Source: Henriciella sp. (GTDB taxonomy: Bacteria > Pseudomonadota > Alphaproteobacteria > Caulobacterales > Hyphomonadaceae). From it: a stretch of 64,000 bases of DNA. The position numbers and the translations under genes were made by a program. This document shows positions 35,415-44,074 of this stretch, one piece after another. The stretch lies in contig JAEPOM010000009.1 of NCBI GenBank assembly GCA_017642885.1, forward strand, positions 62,001 through 126,000, given 5' to 3'. Within the stretch, counting starts at the first letter, position 1; each line of letters opens with the position of its first letter. The notes under the pieces were generated by a model. That model was given only the letters and a program-made list of their open reading frames with translations, searched no databases and had not been told where the DNA came from.

Positions 35415-35429
35415 TTAAACAGTGTTTAA
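35415..35429. promoter_or_regulatory. 15-base perfect palindrome TTAAACA-G-TGTTTAA
   Basis: Two 7-base arms around one base, 46 bases upstream of the start at 35476, in the divergent intergenic region with the nuclease lipoprotein. Position and symmetry suit an operator; the cognate regulator is not in the window. Confidence 0.5.
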
Positions 35430-35475
35430 TCGAACCCGTGGCATTCTCTTTGTGGGATATTTTGGAGATTGAGCA

Positions 35476-35952
35476 ATGTTGCGAGCAACACTGTTGGCGC
35501 TGGCTTTTGTCGGCACGAGTTCACTTTCAGCTTTGGCGAACGGCCTCACCGCGGAACAAGTGGTCGAGCGTGTGACGGTTGCGGTCGATGCAAATGGCAA
35601 TGAAGTTCGCACTTATGCCCTCGCCGAAGAAGTCGCGCCCGGTGACGAGGTTCGATACAGCCTCGCCTATACCAATGCTGGCGAGGCGGCTGCGGATTCA
35701 GTGAACCTCGTCATGCCTGTCCCGAGCGCCGTGACATATATCGAGTCGTCTGCGTCGGGTCGCGCCGATGAGCTCACGTTCTCTTCGGATGGCGGAAAAA
35801 CGTTCGCAACACGTGCCGCTTTGAAAACCTCCGAAGGCGATCAGATACGCTTTGCCACGTCGGCTGACATCACCCACGTTAAATGGGCGTTCCCAAATCC
35901 GATCGCTCCCGCGGCCACCGGGACAGTCAGCTTCAGCGCAATACTGAAATAG
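35476..35952 (+). CDS. Secreted DUF11-like repeat domain protein
   Basis: A 158-residue exported protein (signal peptide ending SLSALA before NGL). The mature part is a single beta-rich domain with the pattern EEVAPGDEVRYSLAYTNAGEAAADSVNLVMPVP, split here as EVAPGDEVRYSLAYTNAG and ADSVNLVMPVPSAVTYI, which is characteristic of the DUF11 conserved repeat. Function unknown. GGAG lies 8 bases upstream of the ATG. Confidence 0.75.
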   Translation: MLRATLLALAFVGTSSLSALANGLTAEQVVERVTVAVDANGNEVRTYALAEEVAPGDEVRYSLAYTNAGEAAADSVNLVMPVPSAVTYIESSASGRADELTFSSDGGKTFATRAALKTSEGDQIRFATSADITHVKWAFPNPIAPAATGTVSFSAILK

Positions 35953-35961
35953 GCCTGCGTC

Positions 35962-36870
35962 TTAAGCGTAATAATTCAGTTTCAGACCTGGTTCTGGCCA
36001 CGTGCACTTGGCCAGTTTGCCGGTGCCCGAAAGCGTTACCCAGGCTTCATTCAGGCCTTCATCGCCAAAACAGATATTCGTCACGAACGGGTCCGGGAAC
36101 GCGATATGGCTATGCGCCCCTTCCGGTGTGATCGTCGTGATCCCACCGTTCAAAATGGTCGCCACACAGATATTCCCAGACGCGGCAACGGCCAGGCTGT
36201 CGAAATATTGAAGATGCGGCATGGTCGCGACGACGCGGCCTTTATTGAACGGGCTGGTCTGCTCAATTTTACCCGGCGCGCTGAGGTCAAACGCCCAGAG
36301 CCGCGCGGTCATCGTGTCTGCCATGTAGACCGTCTTCTCGTCCGGAGAGAGGCCAACCCCATTCGGAGACGTGTGGTGGTGATCAAGCTCAACCGCTTCG
36401 CTCCCGCCATTTGCGAGAAAGAACAGACCGCCAAAGTCCCGGTGGCGCGAATAGGTCTTCCCGTGATCGGTAAAGTAGAGATTGCCATCACGGTCGAAGA
36501 CGAGATCATTCGGACCTTTAAGCGGGAAACCTTCCACCGTGTCGAGGACCCGTTCGACTTTGCCAGTCGATAGGTCGATCCGCTCGATCCGACCGCCGGA
36601 ATAATCGTCTGGGCAGTTGCCGGGGATCAGCAGGCCATTTCGCTCATGGTATTTGAAGCCGCCATTGTTGCAGATCCACAGCGCGCCATCGGGTCCTATT
36701 GCAGCCCCGTTGGGGCCTCCACCCGGCGTCGCAATGACTTCCTTACGCCCATCGCCCCAGATCCGGGTGACGCAGCCCTTTGAAATCTCGACGAGGATGA
36801 TGGAGCCATCTTCCATCCAGACTGGGCCTTCCGGAAATCCGAGGTCGTCTGCAACCAGTTCAAAATCCAT
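35962..36870 (-). CDS. SMP-30/gluconolactonase/LRE family protein
   Basis: A 302-residue six-bladed beta-propeller lactonase. The N-terminal LGFPEGPVWMEDGS holds the metal-binding Glu; GPNDLVFDRDGNLYFTDHG and SPNGVGLSPDEKTVYMADT supply the Asn and Asp ligands. Such enzymes hydrolyse aldonolactones with a divalent metal. No signal peptide is present. It is convergent with the DUF11-like gene and upstream of folA on the same strand. Confidence 0.9.
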   Translation of the reverse strand: MDFELVADDLGFPEGPVWMEDGSIILVEISKGCVTRIWGDGRKEVIATPGGGPNGAAIGPDGALWICNNGGFKYHERNGLLIPGNCPDDYSGGRIERIDLSTGKVERVLDTVEGFPLKGPNDLVFDRDGNLYFTDHGKTYSRHRDFGGLFFLANGGSEAVELDHHHTSPNGVGLSPDEKTVYMADTMTARLWAFDLSAPGKIEQTSPFNKGRVVATMPHLQYFDSLAVAASGNICVATILNGGITTITPEGAHSHIAFPDPFVTNICFGDEGLNEAWVTLSGTGKLAKCTWPEPGLKLNYYA

Positions 36871-36928
36871 GCGCCGCTCTCCTGATTTACCTGGAGACTT
36901 TGGCGCGGTCGCTCAAAGTGCGCAAGAT

Positions 36929-37447
36929 TTACGCGAGGCGATCCAGCGTCCGGATGGTGAAGTCAAACTGGTTCTTGTCATCCGCCTCGACCCGGCGGCT
37001 GTCTGTCTCCTTGAACACCGAGGTATCGAATTCGGGGAAGAAGGCGTCCCCATCGATCTCGGTCTCCACTTCAGTCACGTACAGCCTGTCGGCGAAGGGC
37101 AGAGCGGCGGTATAGATCGCGCCGCCACCAACCACGAAGAGCTCGGTCTTGCCACCAGCAATCGCCAGTGCGCGGCCGGTCGCAATCGCAGCCGCCATTG
37201 ATGTGAATACTCTAGCACCCGGGGCGCCGTACTGACCGTCGCGGCTCAGCACGATATTATCGCGTCCTGGAAGCGGTTGTTTTGGCAAGCTCTCCCATGT
37301 CTTGCGGCCCATAATAACGGGGCAACCTCGCGTAGTGGTTTTGAAGTGTATGAGGTCATCCGAGAGGCGCCAGGGTAAATCGCCGTCCTTGCCGATCGCA
37401 CCATTGCGAGCGCGCGCGACAATCAAACAGAGTTTGACGCTGGACAT
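36929..37447 (-). CDS. folA: Dihydrofolate reductase
   Basis: A 172-residue NADPH-dependent enzyme regenerating tetrahydrofolate. The sequence carries ARNGAIGKDGDLPWRLSDDL, the cofactor-site GRKTWESLPKQPLPGRDNIVLSR and AIAGGKTELFVVGGGAIY. I take the ATG at 37447; an upstream extension to 37513 would be non-conserved. No thymidylate synthase gene is next to it. Confidence 0.95.
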   Translation of the reverse strand: MSSVKLCLIVARARNGAIGKDGDLPWRLSDDLIHFKTTTRGCPVIMGRKTWESLPKQPLPGRDNIVLSRDGQYGAPGARVFTSMAAAIATGRALAIAGGKTELFVVGGGAIYTAALPFADRLYVTEVETEIDGDAFFPEFDTSVFKETDSRRVEADDKNQFDFTIRTLDRLA

Positions 37448-37539
37448 GCTGGACTCGCTCCGTATGTGTTGACCCCAATGATCTGTTGCGATTAGGCGCG
37501 TTCGTGGGGCCATGACAAGAATAGATGTGAGGCGGGCAG

Positions 37540-38250
37540 GTGTTTCTGGATATTTATAATGGGCTCATCAGCGCACTGACGAACGGGCAGCCGCAATATT
37601 TGCTGGTGGTCATATTGGGTTTGGCCGCGACCTATTACATCATCTACAGATTGGGTGGACGGATCTGGGCCTACATCTATGTGGCGCTGATTCCGTTCTT
37701 GAATTGGTCCTTCGGAATCATTCCTGAATTCGCGATTGCCGAACCGAACGAGACCTTCTCCAAGGGATTGTCTCTGCATCCGATGACCGTGGTCACTGGC
37801 CTTGTCTTTGTCGTCCGTGACTTCGTGCAGCGCGAAATGAAACAGATGGTGCTGGTCTGTATGGCGCTCGCGATCGGGTGGTCCTTCTTCTACGCGTGGC
37901 CGGTTATTGCACTGGCATCCGGACTGGCTTTTGCGATCTCAGAATTCTTTGACTGGCTGCTATTCACCTTCACCAAGTATCGCCTGTCGACGCGCATACT
38001 TTTGTCGTCGGCCGTCGCGGCCCCCATCGATACATCCATTTTCCTCTACGGCGCAGATCTCGCCAAGCAGATCAATGCGGGGAAAGAACTCGCCTTCAGT
38101 GCAGCTGGTTTACCGATTGCCGATGGCAACACATTGCATCTGGCGAATTGGGTCGTGTTTATCATCGGGAAGATGATTGGCGCTTTTGTGGTGTCTTACA
38201 TGATCCGAAAACAAGAAGACGCCGGAAAAATCAGTCCGCACGAGGCCTAG
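37540..38250 (+). CDS. VUT family (YhhQ-like) membrane transporter
   Basis: A 236-residue integral membrane protein of the vitamin/queuosine-precursor uptake family. VFVVRDFVQREMKQ and the stretch ISEFFDWLLFTFTKYRLSTR with SSAVAAPIDTSIFL correspond to the family core. Relatives such as YhhQ import preQ0/preQ1, so queuosine precursor uptake is a plausible role. The start is GTG at 37540 with GAGG upstream. Confidence 0.82.
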   Translation: MFLDIYNGLISALTNGQPQYLLVVILGLAATYYIIYRLGGRIWAYIYVALIPFLNWSFGIIPEFAIAEPNETFSKGLSLHPMTVVTGLVFVVRDFVQREMKQMVLVCMALAIGWSFFYAWPVIALASGLAFAISEFFDWLLFTFTKYRLSTRILLSSAVAAPIDTSIFLYGADLAKQINAGKELAFSAAGLPIADGNTLHLANWVVFIIGKMIGAFVVSYMIRKQEDAGKISPHEA

Positions 38251-38283
38251 ACTTGCACCTCAGACTTGGGTCTGGATTGGGGC

Positions 38284-39876
38284 CTAGCCCGAAGCCGGCT
38301 TGAAGCTCCCGCTGTGCGCCATCGCCCATTCATGTGCGAGGTGCGTACCCGCGCCATCTTCCAAGAGGGCATTCTGCGTCAAAAGCTTATAGAGCCGATC
38401 CGCCGGAACTGATTCCTCAGTCGCCGTGCGGTGCATGATGTGATGCGGCGCAAGCTCATCCGGATGGTGACAGCCAGCGGCGCCAACAACCTCCATCAAT
38501 GCTTCGACGGTGTTCTTGTGAAAGTGAAAGACGCGGTCGGCCTTGTCCGCAACGACGAGCCCGCGTTGACGCCCCGGGTCAGACGTCGCGATGCCGGTTG
38601 GGCATGTATTATTGTGACAGTGGAGCGACTGCACACAGCCAAGCGCAAACATGAAGCCGCGTGCTGTGTTGATCCAGTCAGCCCCGAGGGCGAGCGACGC
38701 TGCCATATTGTAGGCGGAGACCTGCTTGCCACTGGCGCCAAGCTTGATGTCATCTTTGAGGCCGCACCCAACAAGGGCGTTGCGCGCAAATACCAGACCC
38801 TGGCGCAGCGGCGCACCGACATGATCGAGGAACTCGGCGGGCGCGGCGCCCGTGCCGCCTTCTGCGCCATCGATGACGATAAAATCAGCCCGCTGCCCGG
38901 TCTCGACCATGGCTTTGCAAATCGCCAGGAACTCCCAGCGATTGCCGATGCAGAGCTTGAAGCCCACCGGCTTACCGCCGGATAGATCGCGAAGCTGGTC
39001 GAGGAAATCGAGCAGGCCTTTCGGTGTGTCGAAGGCCGTGTGGTGAGGCGGCGAGAAGCAGGTCTCACCGATTGGAATGCCGCGCGCTTCGGCAATTTCA
39101 GCGGTCACTTTCGCGCCAGGCAGCACGCCGCCATGACCGGGTTTCGCGCCCTGGCTGAGCTTGACCTCGATCATTTTGATTTGGTCCAGCTTCGCCGTCT
39201 CTTCGAATTGCTGGGCGTCGAAACTTCCGTCACGGGCGCGGCATCCGAAATAGCCTGACCCAAGCTCCCAGACCACGTCGCCGCCGCCAGCTTTGTGATG
39301 GCGCGAGACCCCGCCTTCGCCGCTATCGTGGAAGAACCCGCCTTTCGCCGCGCCGCGATTTAGCGCTTCGATGGCATGCGCACCGAGCGACCCAAAACTC
39401 ATGGCCGAGATATTGAGGATGCTTGCAGAATATGGCTGCTTCGTTCCCGGCGCGCCGATTTGAATGCGCGGATCGGATTCCTCCGGATGCGCGGCGGCGA
39501 TCGAGTGCGAGACCCATTCATGCGGCGGATGCTCAATATCGAGATGGCTGCCAAACGGCTCAACTGACGAGACGTTTTGCGCCCGCGCATAAACCATGGC
39601 GCGTTGTTCGTGGTTGAACGGTCGGCCTTCGGTCTGGCTTTCCACAGCATAGGATCGAAAGAACGGACGGATCGTCTCCGCAACACCGCGCAGGCGTCCG
39701 AGCAGCGGAAAATTGCGCCACAATGTATGCCGGGTCTGAACCAGGTCGCTGAGGCCAACCAGTGTCAGCGCCCCAAACAGCGCAACCGATCCCCAAAACC
39801 AGACAGACGTCAAAGTGCCCCACAGGCTCAGCGCCAAAAGCGTGAGCACGATCAAGAAAGGAATAAAACGGATCAA
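38284..39876 (-). CDS. FMN-binding glutamate synthase family protein
   Basis: A 530-residue protein resembling the FMN/Fe-S synthase domain of glutamate synthase. Two N-terminal membrane helices (IPFLIVLTLLALSLWG onward) precede the barrel. Core motifs are ISAMSFGSLGAHAIEALNRGA, DSGEGGVSRHHKAGGG, VKLSQGAKPGHGGVLPG and the cysteine-containing LGCVQSLHCHNNTCPTGIAT (3Fe-4S ligands). The amidotransferase domain is absent, so the reaction is uncertain. I place the start at TTG 39876, with GGAGG close upstream. Confidence 0.87.
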   Translation of the reverse strand: MIRFIPFLIVLTLLALSLWGTLTSVWFWGSVALFGALTLVGLSDLVQTRHTLWRNFPLLGRLRGVAETIRPFFRSYAVESQTEGRPFNHEQRAMVYARAQNVSSVEPFGSHLDIEHPPHEWVSHSIAAAHPEESDPRIQIGAPGTKQPYSASILNISAMSFGSLGAHAIEALNRGAAKGGFFHDSGEGGVSRHHKAGGGDVVWELGSGYFGCRARDGSFDAQQFEETAKLDQIKMIEVKLSQGAKPGHGGVLPGAKVTAEIAEARGIPIGETCFSPPHHTAFDTPKGLLDFLDQLRDLSGGKPVGFKLCIGNRWEFLAICKAMVETGQRADFIVIDGAEGGTGAAPAEFLDHVGAPLRQGLVFARNALVGCGLKDDIKLGASGKQVSAYNMAASLALGADWINTARGFMFALGCVQSLHCHNNTCPTGIATSDPGRQRGLVVADKADRVFHFHKNTVEALMEVVGAAGCHHPDELAPHHIMHRTATEESVPADRLYKLLTQNALLEDGAGTHLAHEWAMAHSGSFKPASG

Positions 39877-39989
39877 GGTGCCCCTCCAATATTCTTGTAG
39901 CCTAAATTCCCAGTTCTTGGCGTCAAACCGAAACGTCGCTGGCCTGCGACGTGGGATCACGATAAGCAAAATGTGTGGGAGGAAATTCG

Positions 39990-40847
39990 ATGATCAAACG
40001 ATCCATAATACCAACAGCTTTCGTCTTGATGCTGGCGGCGGGTACGGCGCAGTCGCAAGACTCAACGCAGAAATTTGAGCGGCCATATTGGACCGACCGT
40101 CCAGTCATAGAAGCGGTTGGACGTGCTTTGATCGAAATTCCACCCAATCGCGGCACGTTCTCCGTGAGGTTCGTCGAGACGGATGGAGATGCGAAGGATG
40201 CCATGCAAGCCGCCGTTGAAAGAGCTCGAAATGCTTATGCGGCGATAAAGTCGGTTTCTGGAGATGATTCCGAGGTCACGACATCCGTTCAAGTGGAGCC
40301 CTATTTTGAGCAGTATCGTGATCGCGATGGAGACCGCGTGGAGAATCGGCGAGCTGACAAGGTCAAAGGCTATCAAGCGGTGGTGAGCGTAAATGTCTTG
40401 GTCAAGGATGTTGATTTGGCTGGAGAGGCGCGGGCTGCCGCTCTGGCGCTGGGTCCGGAAGAAGCCGGTTCGCTGCGTTTGTATTTGCAGCGCACGGCTG
40501 AGGTTCTGCAGCAAGCCTATCAAGCCGCGGTTAGCGATGGTGCGGCCCGGGCACAAATTAGTGCGGCAGCCGCAGATTCCAAACTTGGGAAATTATTAGT
40601 CGTGCAGGAGGGCCGCGGACCGTGTCTCGGGACATGGTATGGTCGCGCTGGAGTGAAAGAAAACAGTTTCGCGTATGACAGCCAAGCTTCCGTCGCGTTG
40701 GAAACTGTCAGCGTTACAGCATCGGCTCGCGAGAGATTCTCGTCGACCGTCGCGCAAGCGGATATTGACGCGTTAAACCTACCCTCCGACCGCCCCAAAG
40801 AAGCGGTCGAAGCGCAAGTTTGTATGATCTACGCCGTCGACGAGTAA
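39990..40847 (+). CDS. SIMPL (DUF541) domain secreted protein
   Basis: A 285-residue exported protein (signal MIKRSIIPTAFVLMLAAGTAQS). The SIMPL domain shows AVGRALIEIPPNRGTFSVRF, DDSEVTTSVQVEPYFEQY, KVKGYQAVVSVNVLVKDVD and AASDGAAR-like YQAAVSDGAARAQISAAAA. Relatives act in periplasmic stress tolerance; the precise role is unknown. Start ATG 39990 follows GGGAGG by 7 bases. Confidence 0.84.
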   Translation: MIKRSIIPTAFVLMLAAGTAQSQDSTQKFERPYWTDRPVIEAVGRALIEIPPNRGTFSVRFVETDGDAKDAMQAAVERARNAYAAIKSVSGDDSEVTTSVQVEPYFEQYRDRDGDRVENRRADKVKGYQAVVSVNVLVKDVDLAGEARAAALALGPEEAGSLRLYLQRTAEVLQQAYQAAVSDGAARAQISAAAADSKLGKLLVVQEGRGPCLGTWYGRAGVKENSFAYDSQASVALETVSVTASARERFSSTVAQADIDALNLPSDRPKEAVEAQVCMIYAVDE

Positions 40848-41984
40848 TTAGAACCCGTTCAGTTTGGCATAGCGATCGCGGTGGTAGGAGCCGCCGCCGA
40901 GCAGGGCTTCCTGCACGCGAGCGCGCTTCATGTAGAGGCCGCTATCATGCGCATCCGTCATGCCGATTCCGCCATGGAATTGCACGGTTTCGTTTGACAC
41001 GAGGTGGATCAGGTCCGAGGCGCGGGCCTTGGCAAGGCTTGCCAGTTCGGCCATGTCATTGCGGTTTTCATCGACGCCGGACAAGGCTGCCGCGATGCAA
41101 GACCGGGTCAGTTCCAGGTCGGTGAACATTTTTGCTGCACGATGCTGCAGACTCTGAAACGAGCCAATCAGTTGCCCGAACTGTTTGCGGGTCTGCATGT
41201 ATTCCAGCGTCATGTCGAAGGCCGCCTGTGCGCTGCCCAGAGCTTCTGCTGCCAGAGCAATCCGGCCACGGTCCAACGTCGGCTCCAGCACTTCCCACCC
41301 GGCATCGACCGCGCCAAGCACGCTGTCTTCGCCGACCGCGACGTCCTCAAGCGTGAGGTGCGCGGCGCCATGAGAATCGACTGTATTGAGTGCGTTTACG
41401 CTCAAGCCGTCTGCATTGTTCGGGACCAGGAACAGGCTGATGCCATGCGCCTGACCAGCTTCGCCGAAGGTGCGTGCTGCGATAATGAAGACGTCGGCGT
41501 GATGCCCGTCCGGAACATAGCGTTTCGCGCCATTCAGCGTGTAGCCCTGACCATTGCGCTCGGCTTCGGTCGCGATGTTGAGCGGCGCGTGGTGCGTACC
41601 TTCATCAACAGCCAGCGCGACAGTTGCCTCGCCGCTTGCGATCTTGGGGAGCCATTCGGCCTTTTGCGCTTCCGACCCGCCGAGGATGAGTGCACTTGCG
41701 CCCATGACCGCGGTTTGGAGGAGCGGTGTGGCGGCAATCGTGCGGCCCTGAGCTTCCATGATCTGGCCCATGGCTACCATGCCCAGTCCGACACCATCAT
41801 ATTCTTCCGGCACGAGCACGCCAAAGAAACCGAGCTCGGCGAGCTTGCCGCGCATCTCCGCGTCGACGCCATTAGCGCCGCCATCGCGCAATTCGCGTAG
41901 ATGGCTCACCGGCATTTCATCGCGCGCGAACGCCATCGCCGTGTCGCGCAACATTTGTTGGTCTTCAGATAGAACGAAGCTCAT
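40848..41984 (-). CDS. Acyl-CoA dehydrogenase, beta-type subunit lacking the usual catalytic Glu
   Basis: A 378-residue acyl-CoA dehydrogenase. The FAD fold is complete (GFFGVLVPEEYDGVGLGMVAM, LGSAQAAFDMTLEYMQTRKQFGQLIGSFQ, VQFHGGIGMTDAHDSGLYMKR in parts). Near the C-terminus the usual EGT catalytic motif is replaced by LLGGGSYHRDRYA, as in the non-catalytic partners of heterotetrameric dehydrogenases. Its start overlaps the stop of the small membrane protein as ATGA, and the second dehydrogenase lies just upstream, so all three form one operon. Confidence 0.9.
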   Translation of the reverse strand: MSFVLSEDQQMLRDTAMAFARDEMPVSHLRELRDGGANGVDAEMRGKLAELGFFGVLVPEEYDGVGLGMVAMGQIMEAQGRTIAATPLLQTAVMGASALILGGSEAQKAEWLPKIASGEATVALAVDEGTHHAPLNIATEAERNGQGYTLNGAKRYVPDGHHADVFIIAARTFGEAGQAHGISLFLVPNNADGLSVNALNTVDSHGAAHLTLEDVAVGEDSVLGAVDAGWEVLEPTLDRGRIALAAEALGSAQAAFDMTLEYMQTRKQFGQLIGSFQSLQHRAAKMFTDLELTRSCIAAALSGVDENRNDMAELASLAKARASDLIHLVSNETVQFHGGIGMTDAHDSGLYMKRARVQEALLGGGSYHRDRYAKLNGF

Positions 41985-42292
41985 TTGAAAGTCTCCTCGA
42001 CTTTTGCATCGCGGTGTTCACGCCAGGCTTCCGAAAACGGTTTGGCCAACCGGCGTGCAAGAAAGAAAAAAAGGCCCGCGATAAGGGTCAGAACAATTAG
42101 CATTACTAGATCAGAAACGCTGGGTCTTTCCCGCGCGCTCATCATCAGGGTAGCGATCAACATGATCGCTGCGGGGGCAATTGCGGCGAATCCGCCGGGC
42201 ACACGCCACCGATCAGGTTGGCGTCGAAATGCCACCCACCCGCCGATCAGGGCAGGCCAAATGAACAAGGCAAAGATCAGCGCTATCTGCAC
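41981..42292 (-). CDS. Small membrane protein of unknown function
   Basis: A 103-residue protein with three hydrophobic helices (LIFALFIWPALIGGWVAF, FAAIAPAAIMLIATLMM, LVMLIVLTLIAGLFFFLA) and a basic C-terminal tail. It begins with GTG at 42292, 3 bases after the upstream dehydrogenase gene, and its stop overlaps the next start (ATGA). No family is recognised. The position between two dehydrogenase subunits suggests a link to acyl-CoA oxidation at the membrane, but this is inference. Confidence 0.65.
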   Translation of the reverse strand: MQIALIFALFIWPALIGGWVAFRRQPDRWRVPGGFAAIAPAAIMLIATLMMSARERPSVSDLVMLIVLTLIAGLFFFLARRLAKPFSEAWREHRDAKVEETFK

Positions 42293-42295
42293 GGT

Positions 42296-43510
42296 TTATT
42301 GGTGCTCCCGCAGACCGAGGACGCGCTTGGCGACCACGTTGAGATTGATTTCACTGGTGCCGCCTTCGATCGAGTTACCCTTCGAGCGGAGCCAGCCGCG
42401 TGTGGCTTTCTTGGCGTCTTCGGCGAAACCATCACCGGACCAACCAAGGCCGTCTGTGCCGAGCGCTTCAACCAGCAGTTCGCACTTGTCCTGGTTCATC
42501 TTGGCGGCGGCGTACTTCATGATTGACGCGGTATGCCCGACTTCCTGTCCGGCTTTGGCTTCTTCGGTCGAGCGCTGCACGGTCAGGCCGAACGCCTTGG
42601 CGTACATCAGGTGATCGGTAATGCGGGCCCGCAAGTCGCCATCCGCAACGCGTCCGGTTTCATCGACACCGACATGCTGTTTCGCATAGTCTTGTGGTGG
42701 CAGGATACCGGAGCCGCCCGTGCCACCAAATCCGCCGGCGGAAATCGATGACCGCTCGAACTGGAGCAGACGCTTGGCGATGGTCCAGCCGCCATTGAGC
42801 TTACCAACCAGCTGGTCTTTTGGCACTTTCACATCGGTGAAGAAGGTTTCGCAGAATGGCGAAGAGCCGGAGATCAGTTTAATCGGGCGGGCTTCTACGC
42901 CTTCGGTTTGCATATCGAAAACGAGGAAGCTGATGCCTTCATGCTTCACGCTCTTATCGGTCCGGACGAGACAGAAGATCCAGTCGGCCTGATCAGCATA
43001 AGAGGTCCAGACTTTCTGGCCATTGATGAGCCAATGGTCGCCCTTGTCCTCGCACTTGGTCTGAAGGTCGGCGAGATCAGATCCCGCGCCAGGTTCTGAA
43101 TAGCCCTGGCACCAGCGTGTCTTGCCTTTGACGATATCCGGGATGAAGCGCTTCTTTTGTTCGTCATTGCCGAACTCGAGAAGGGCTGGCCCGAACATCC
43201 AGAGGCCGAACGAAAACAAAGCGGGTCGCGCTTTGATACGGCGCAGCTCTTGCTGCAGAATGCGTGCCTGCGCCTTGTTGAGGCCGCCGCCGCCATATTC
43301 GGCGGGCCATTCCGGCGCGGTCCAGCCATTCTCGCCCATGCGTTCAAGCCAGACTTTCGAGTCCGGGTTCTTGAATGCTTCGCGCGTGCCGCCCCAAACG
43401 ATTTCATCGTCCTTCATCGGCGTGCGCATGCTCGGTGGGCAGTTTTCCTCGAGCCAATTCTGCACATTGGTGCGGAATTCTTCGAGATCTTCGGGGGCGT
43501 CAAAGGCCAT
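42296..43510 (-). CDS. Acyl-CoA dehydrogenase, catalytic-type subunit
   Basis: A 404-residue dehydrogenase of the large FadE group. Features are QNWLEENCPPSMRTPM, GYSEPGAGSDLADLQTKCEDKGDHW (shown in part), INGQKVWTSYADQADW and the C-terminal NSIEGGTSEINLNVVAKRVLGL with the catalytic Glu (EGGT). Paired with the 40848-41984 product it may form an alpha2beta2 enzyme of the type that shortens steroid-like or branched side chains. I choose the third ATG (43510), spaced 7 bases from GGGAG. Confidence 0.92.
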   Translation of the reverse strand: MAFDAPEDLEEFRTNVQNWLEENCPPSMRTPMKDDEIVWGGTREAFKNPDSKVWLERMGENGWTAPEWPAEYGGGGLNKAQARILQQELRRIKARPALFSFGLWMFGPALLEFGNDEQKKRFIPDIVKGKTRWCQGYSEPGAGSDLADLQTKCEDKGDHWLINGQKVWTSYADQADWIFCLVRTDKSVKHEGISFLVFDMQTEGVEARPIKLISGSSPFCETFFTDVKVPKDQLVGKLNGGWTIAKRLLQFERSSISAGGFGGTGGSGILPPQDYAKQHVGVDETGRVADGDLRARITDHLMYAKAFGLTVQRSTEEAKAGQEVGHTASIMKYAAAKMNQDKCELLVEALGTDGLGWSGDGFAEDAKKATRGWLRSKGNSIEGGTSEINLNVVAKRVLGLREHQ

Positions 43511-43613
43511 CATCATTCTCCCGTTTTGGTGCGGATGCACCTGCTTTTGTTCGCAGATGCAGCACCTTAACGGGCAGGCAAGTCAATGACCATGTCTGAC
43601 GCCGGGGCAGAGC

Positions 43614-44003
43614 CTACCCTTCGACGGGATACGCGAACTCCTCGCGGGTGATCTTACCCTCCTGATTGACGTGATAGGTCGCAATCTCGCGCATCTGCAT
43701 GCGCTGGCCGCTCTCTTTTTGAGTAACATCAATATCGAAGATCACACTGAACCGGTCATCGCCATGGACGAAAGGCCCCTCAACTTTGCTCGAGTGCAGC
43801 TCATGCGCGCCATACCACCATTCATTCTTGGCTTTGATGGCGGCCAGACCGACGGCTTCAGCATTGCCATCTGGCATGGCGACGGCTTCAACCGAAACCG
43901 CGTCCTGCGCATAGTAATTGTCCTGCAGAGCCTGCTCGTTCTGATTAGAGCAATGCTCAACCAGAGCCTGTCCGAGTTGCATGAGTTCTTGTGGTGTTGG
44001 CAT
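43614..44003 (-). CDS. SnoaL/NTF2-like fold protein
   Basis: A 129-residue cytoplasmic protein of the nuclear transport factor 2 superfamily: NEQALQDNYYAQDAVSVEAV, AAIKAKNEWWYGAHELHSSKVEGP and a C-terminal sheet (REIATYHVNQEGKI). Members bind small hydrophobic ligands or act as isomerases or hydrolases; the role here is unknown. Upstream of its start lies a 19-base palindrome (44045-44063). Confidence 0.8.
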   Translation of the reverse strand: MPTPQELMQLGQALVEHCSNQNEQALQDNYYAQDAVSVEAVAMPDGNAEAVGLAAIKAKNEWWYGAHELHSSKVEGPFVHGDDRFSVIFDIDVTQKESGQRMQMREIATYHVNQEGKITREEFAYPVEG

Positions 44004-44044
44004 GTCTGTCCTCCTTCTTTGCGCGAGAACATAATGCGAACAAA

Positions 44045-44063
44045 GTCACTTGAGTCAAGTGAC
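44045..44063. promoter_or_regulatory. 19-base palindrome GTCACTTGA-G-TCAAGTGAC
   Basis: Two perfect 9-base arms flank a single G, 42 bases upstream of the SnoaL-like start at 44003 and downstream of the small membrane gene stop at 44075. The size suggests a strong dimer operator for the SnoaL-like gene. A terminator role for the upstream operon is less likely because there is no long T run. Confidence 0.6.
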
Positions 44064-44074
44064 AGTTTTGTTGT

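Noticed and set aside
41004-41900. 298-codon plus-strand frame over the acyl-CoA dehydrogenase
   Set aside because: Antisense to a conserved dehydrogenase; composition (many Cys and His) is typical of a shadow frame.
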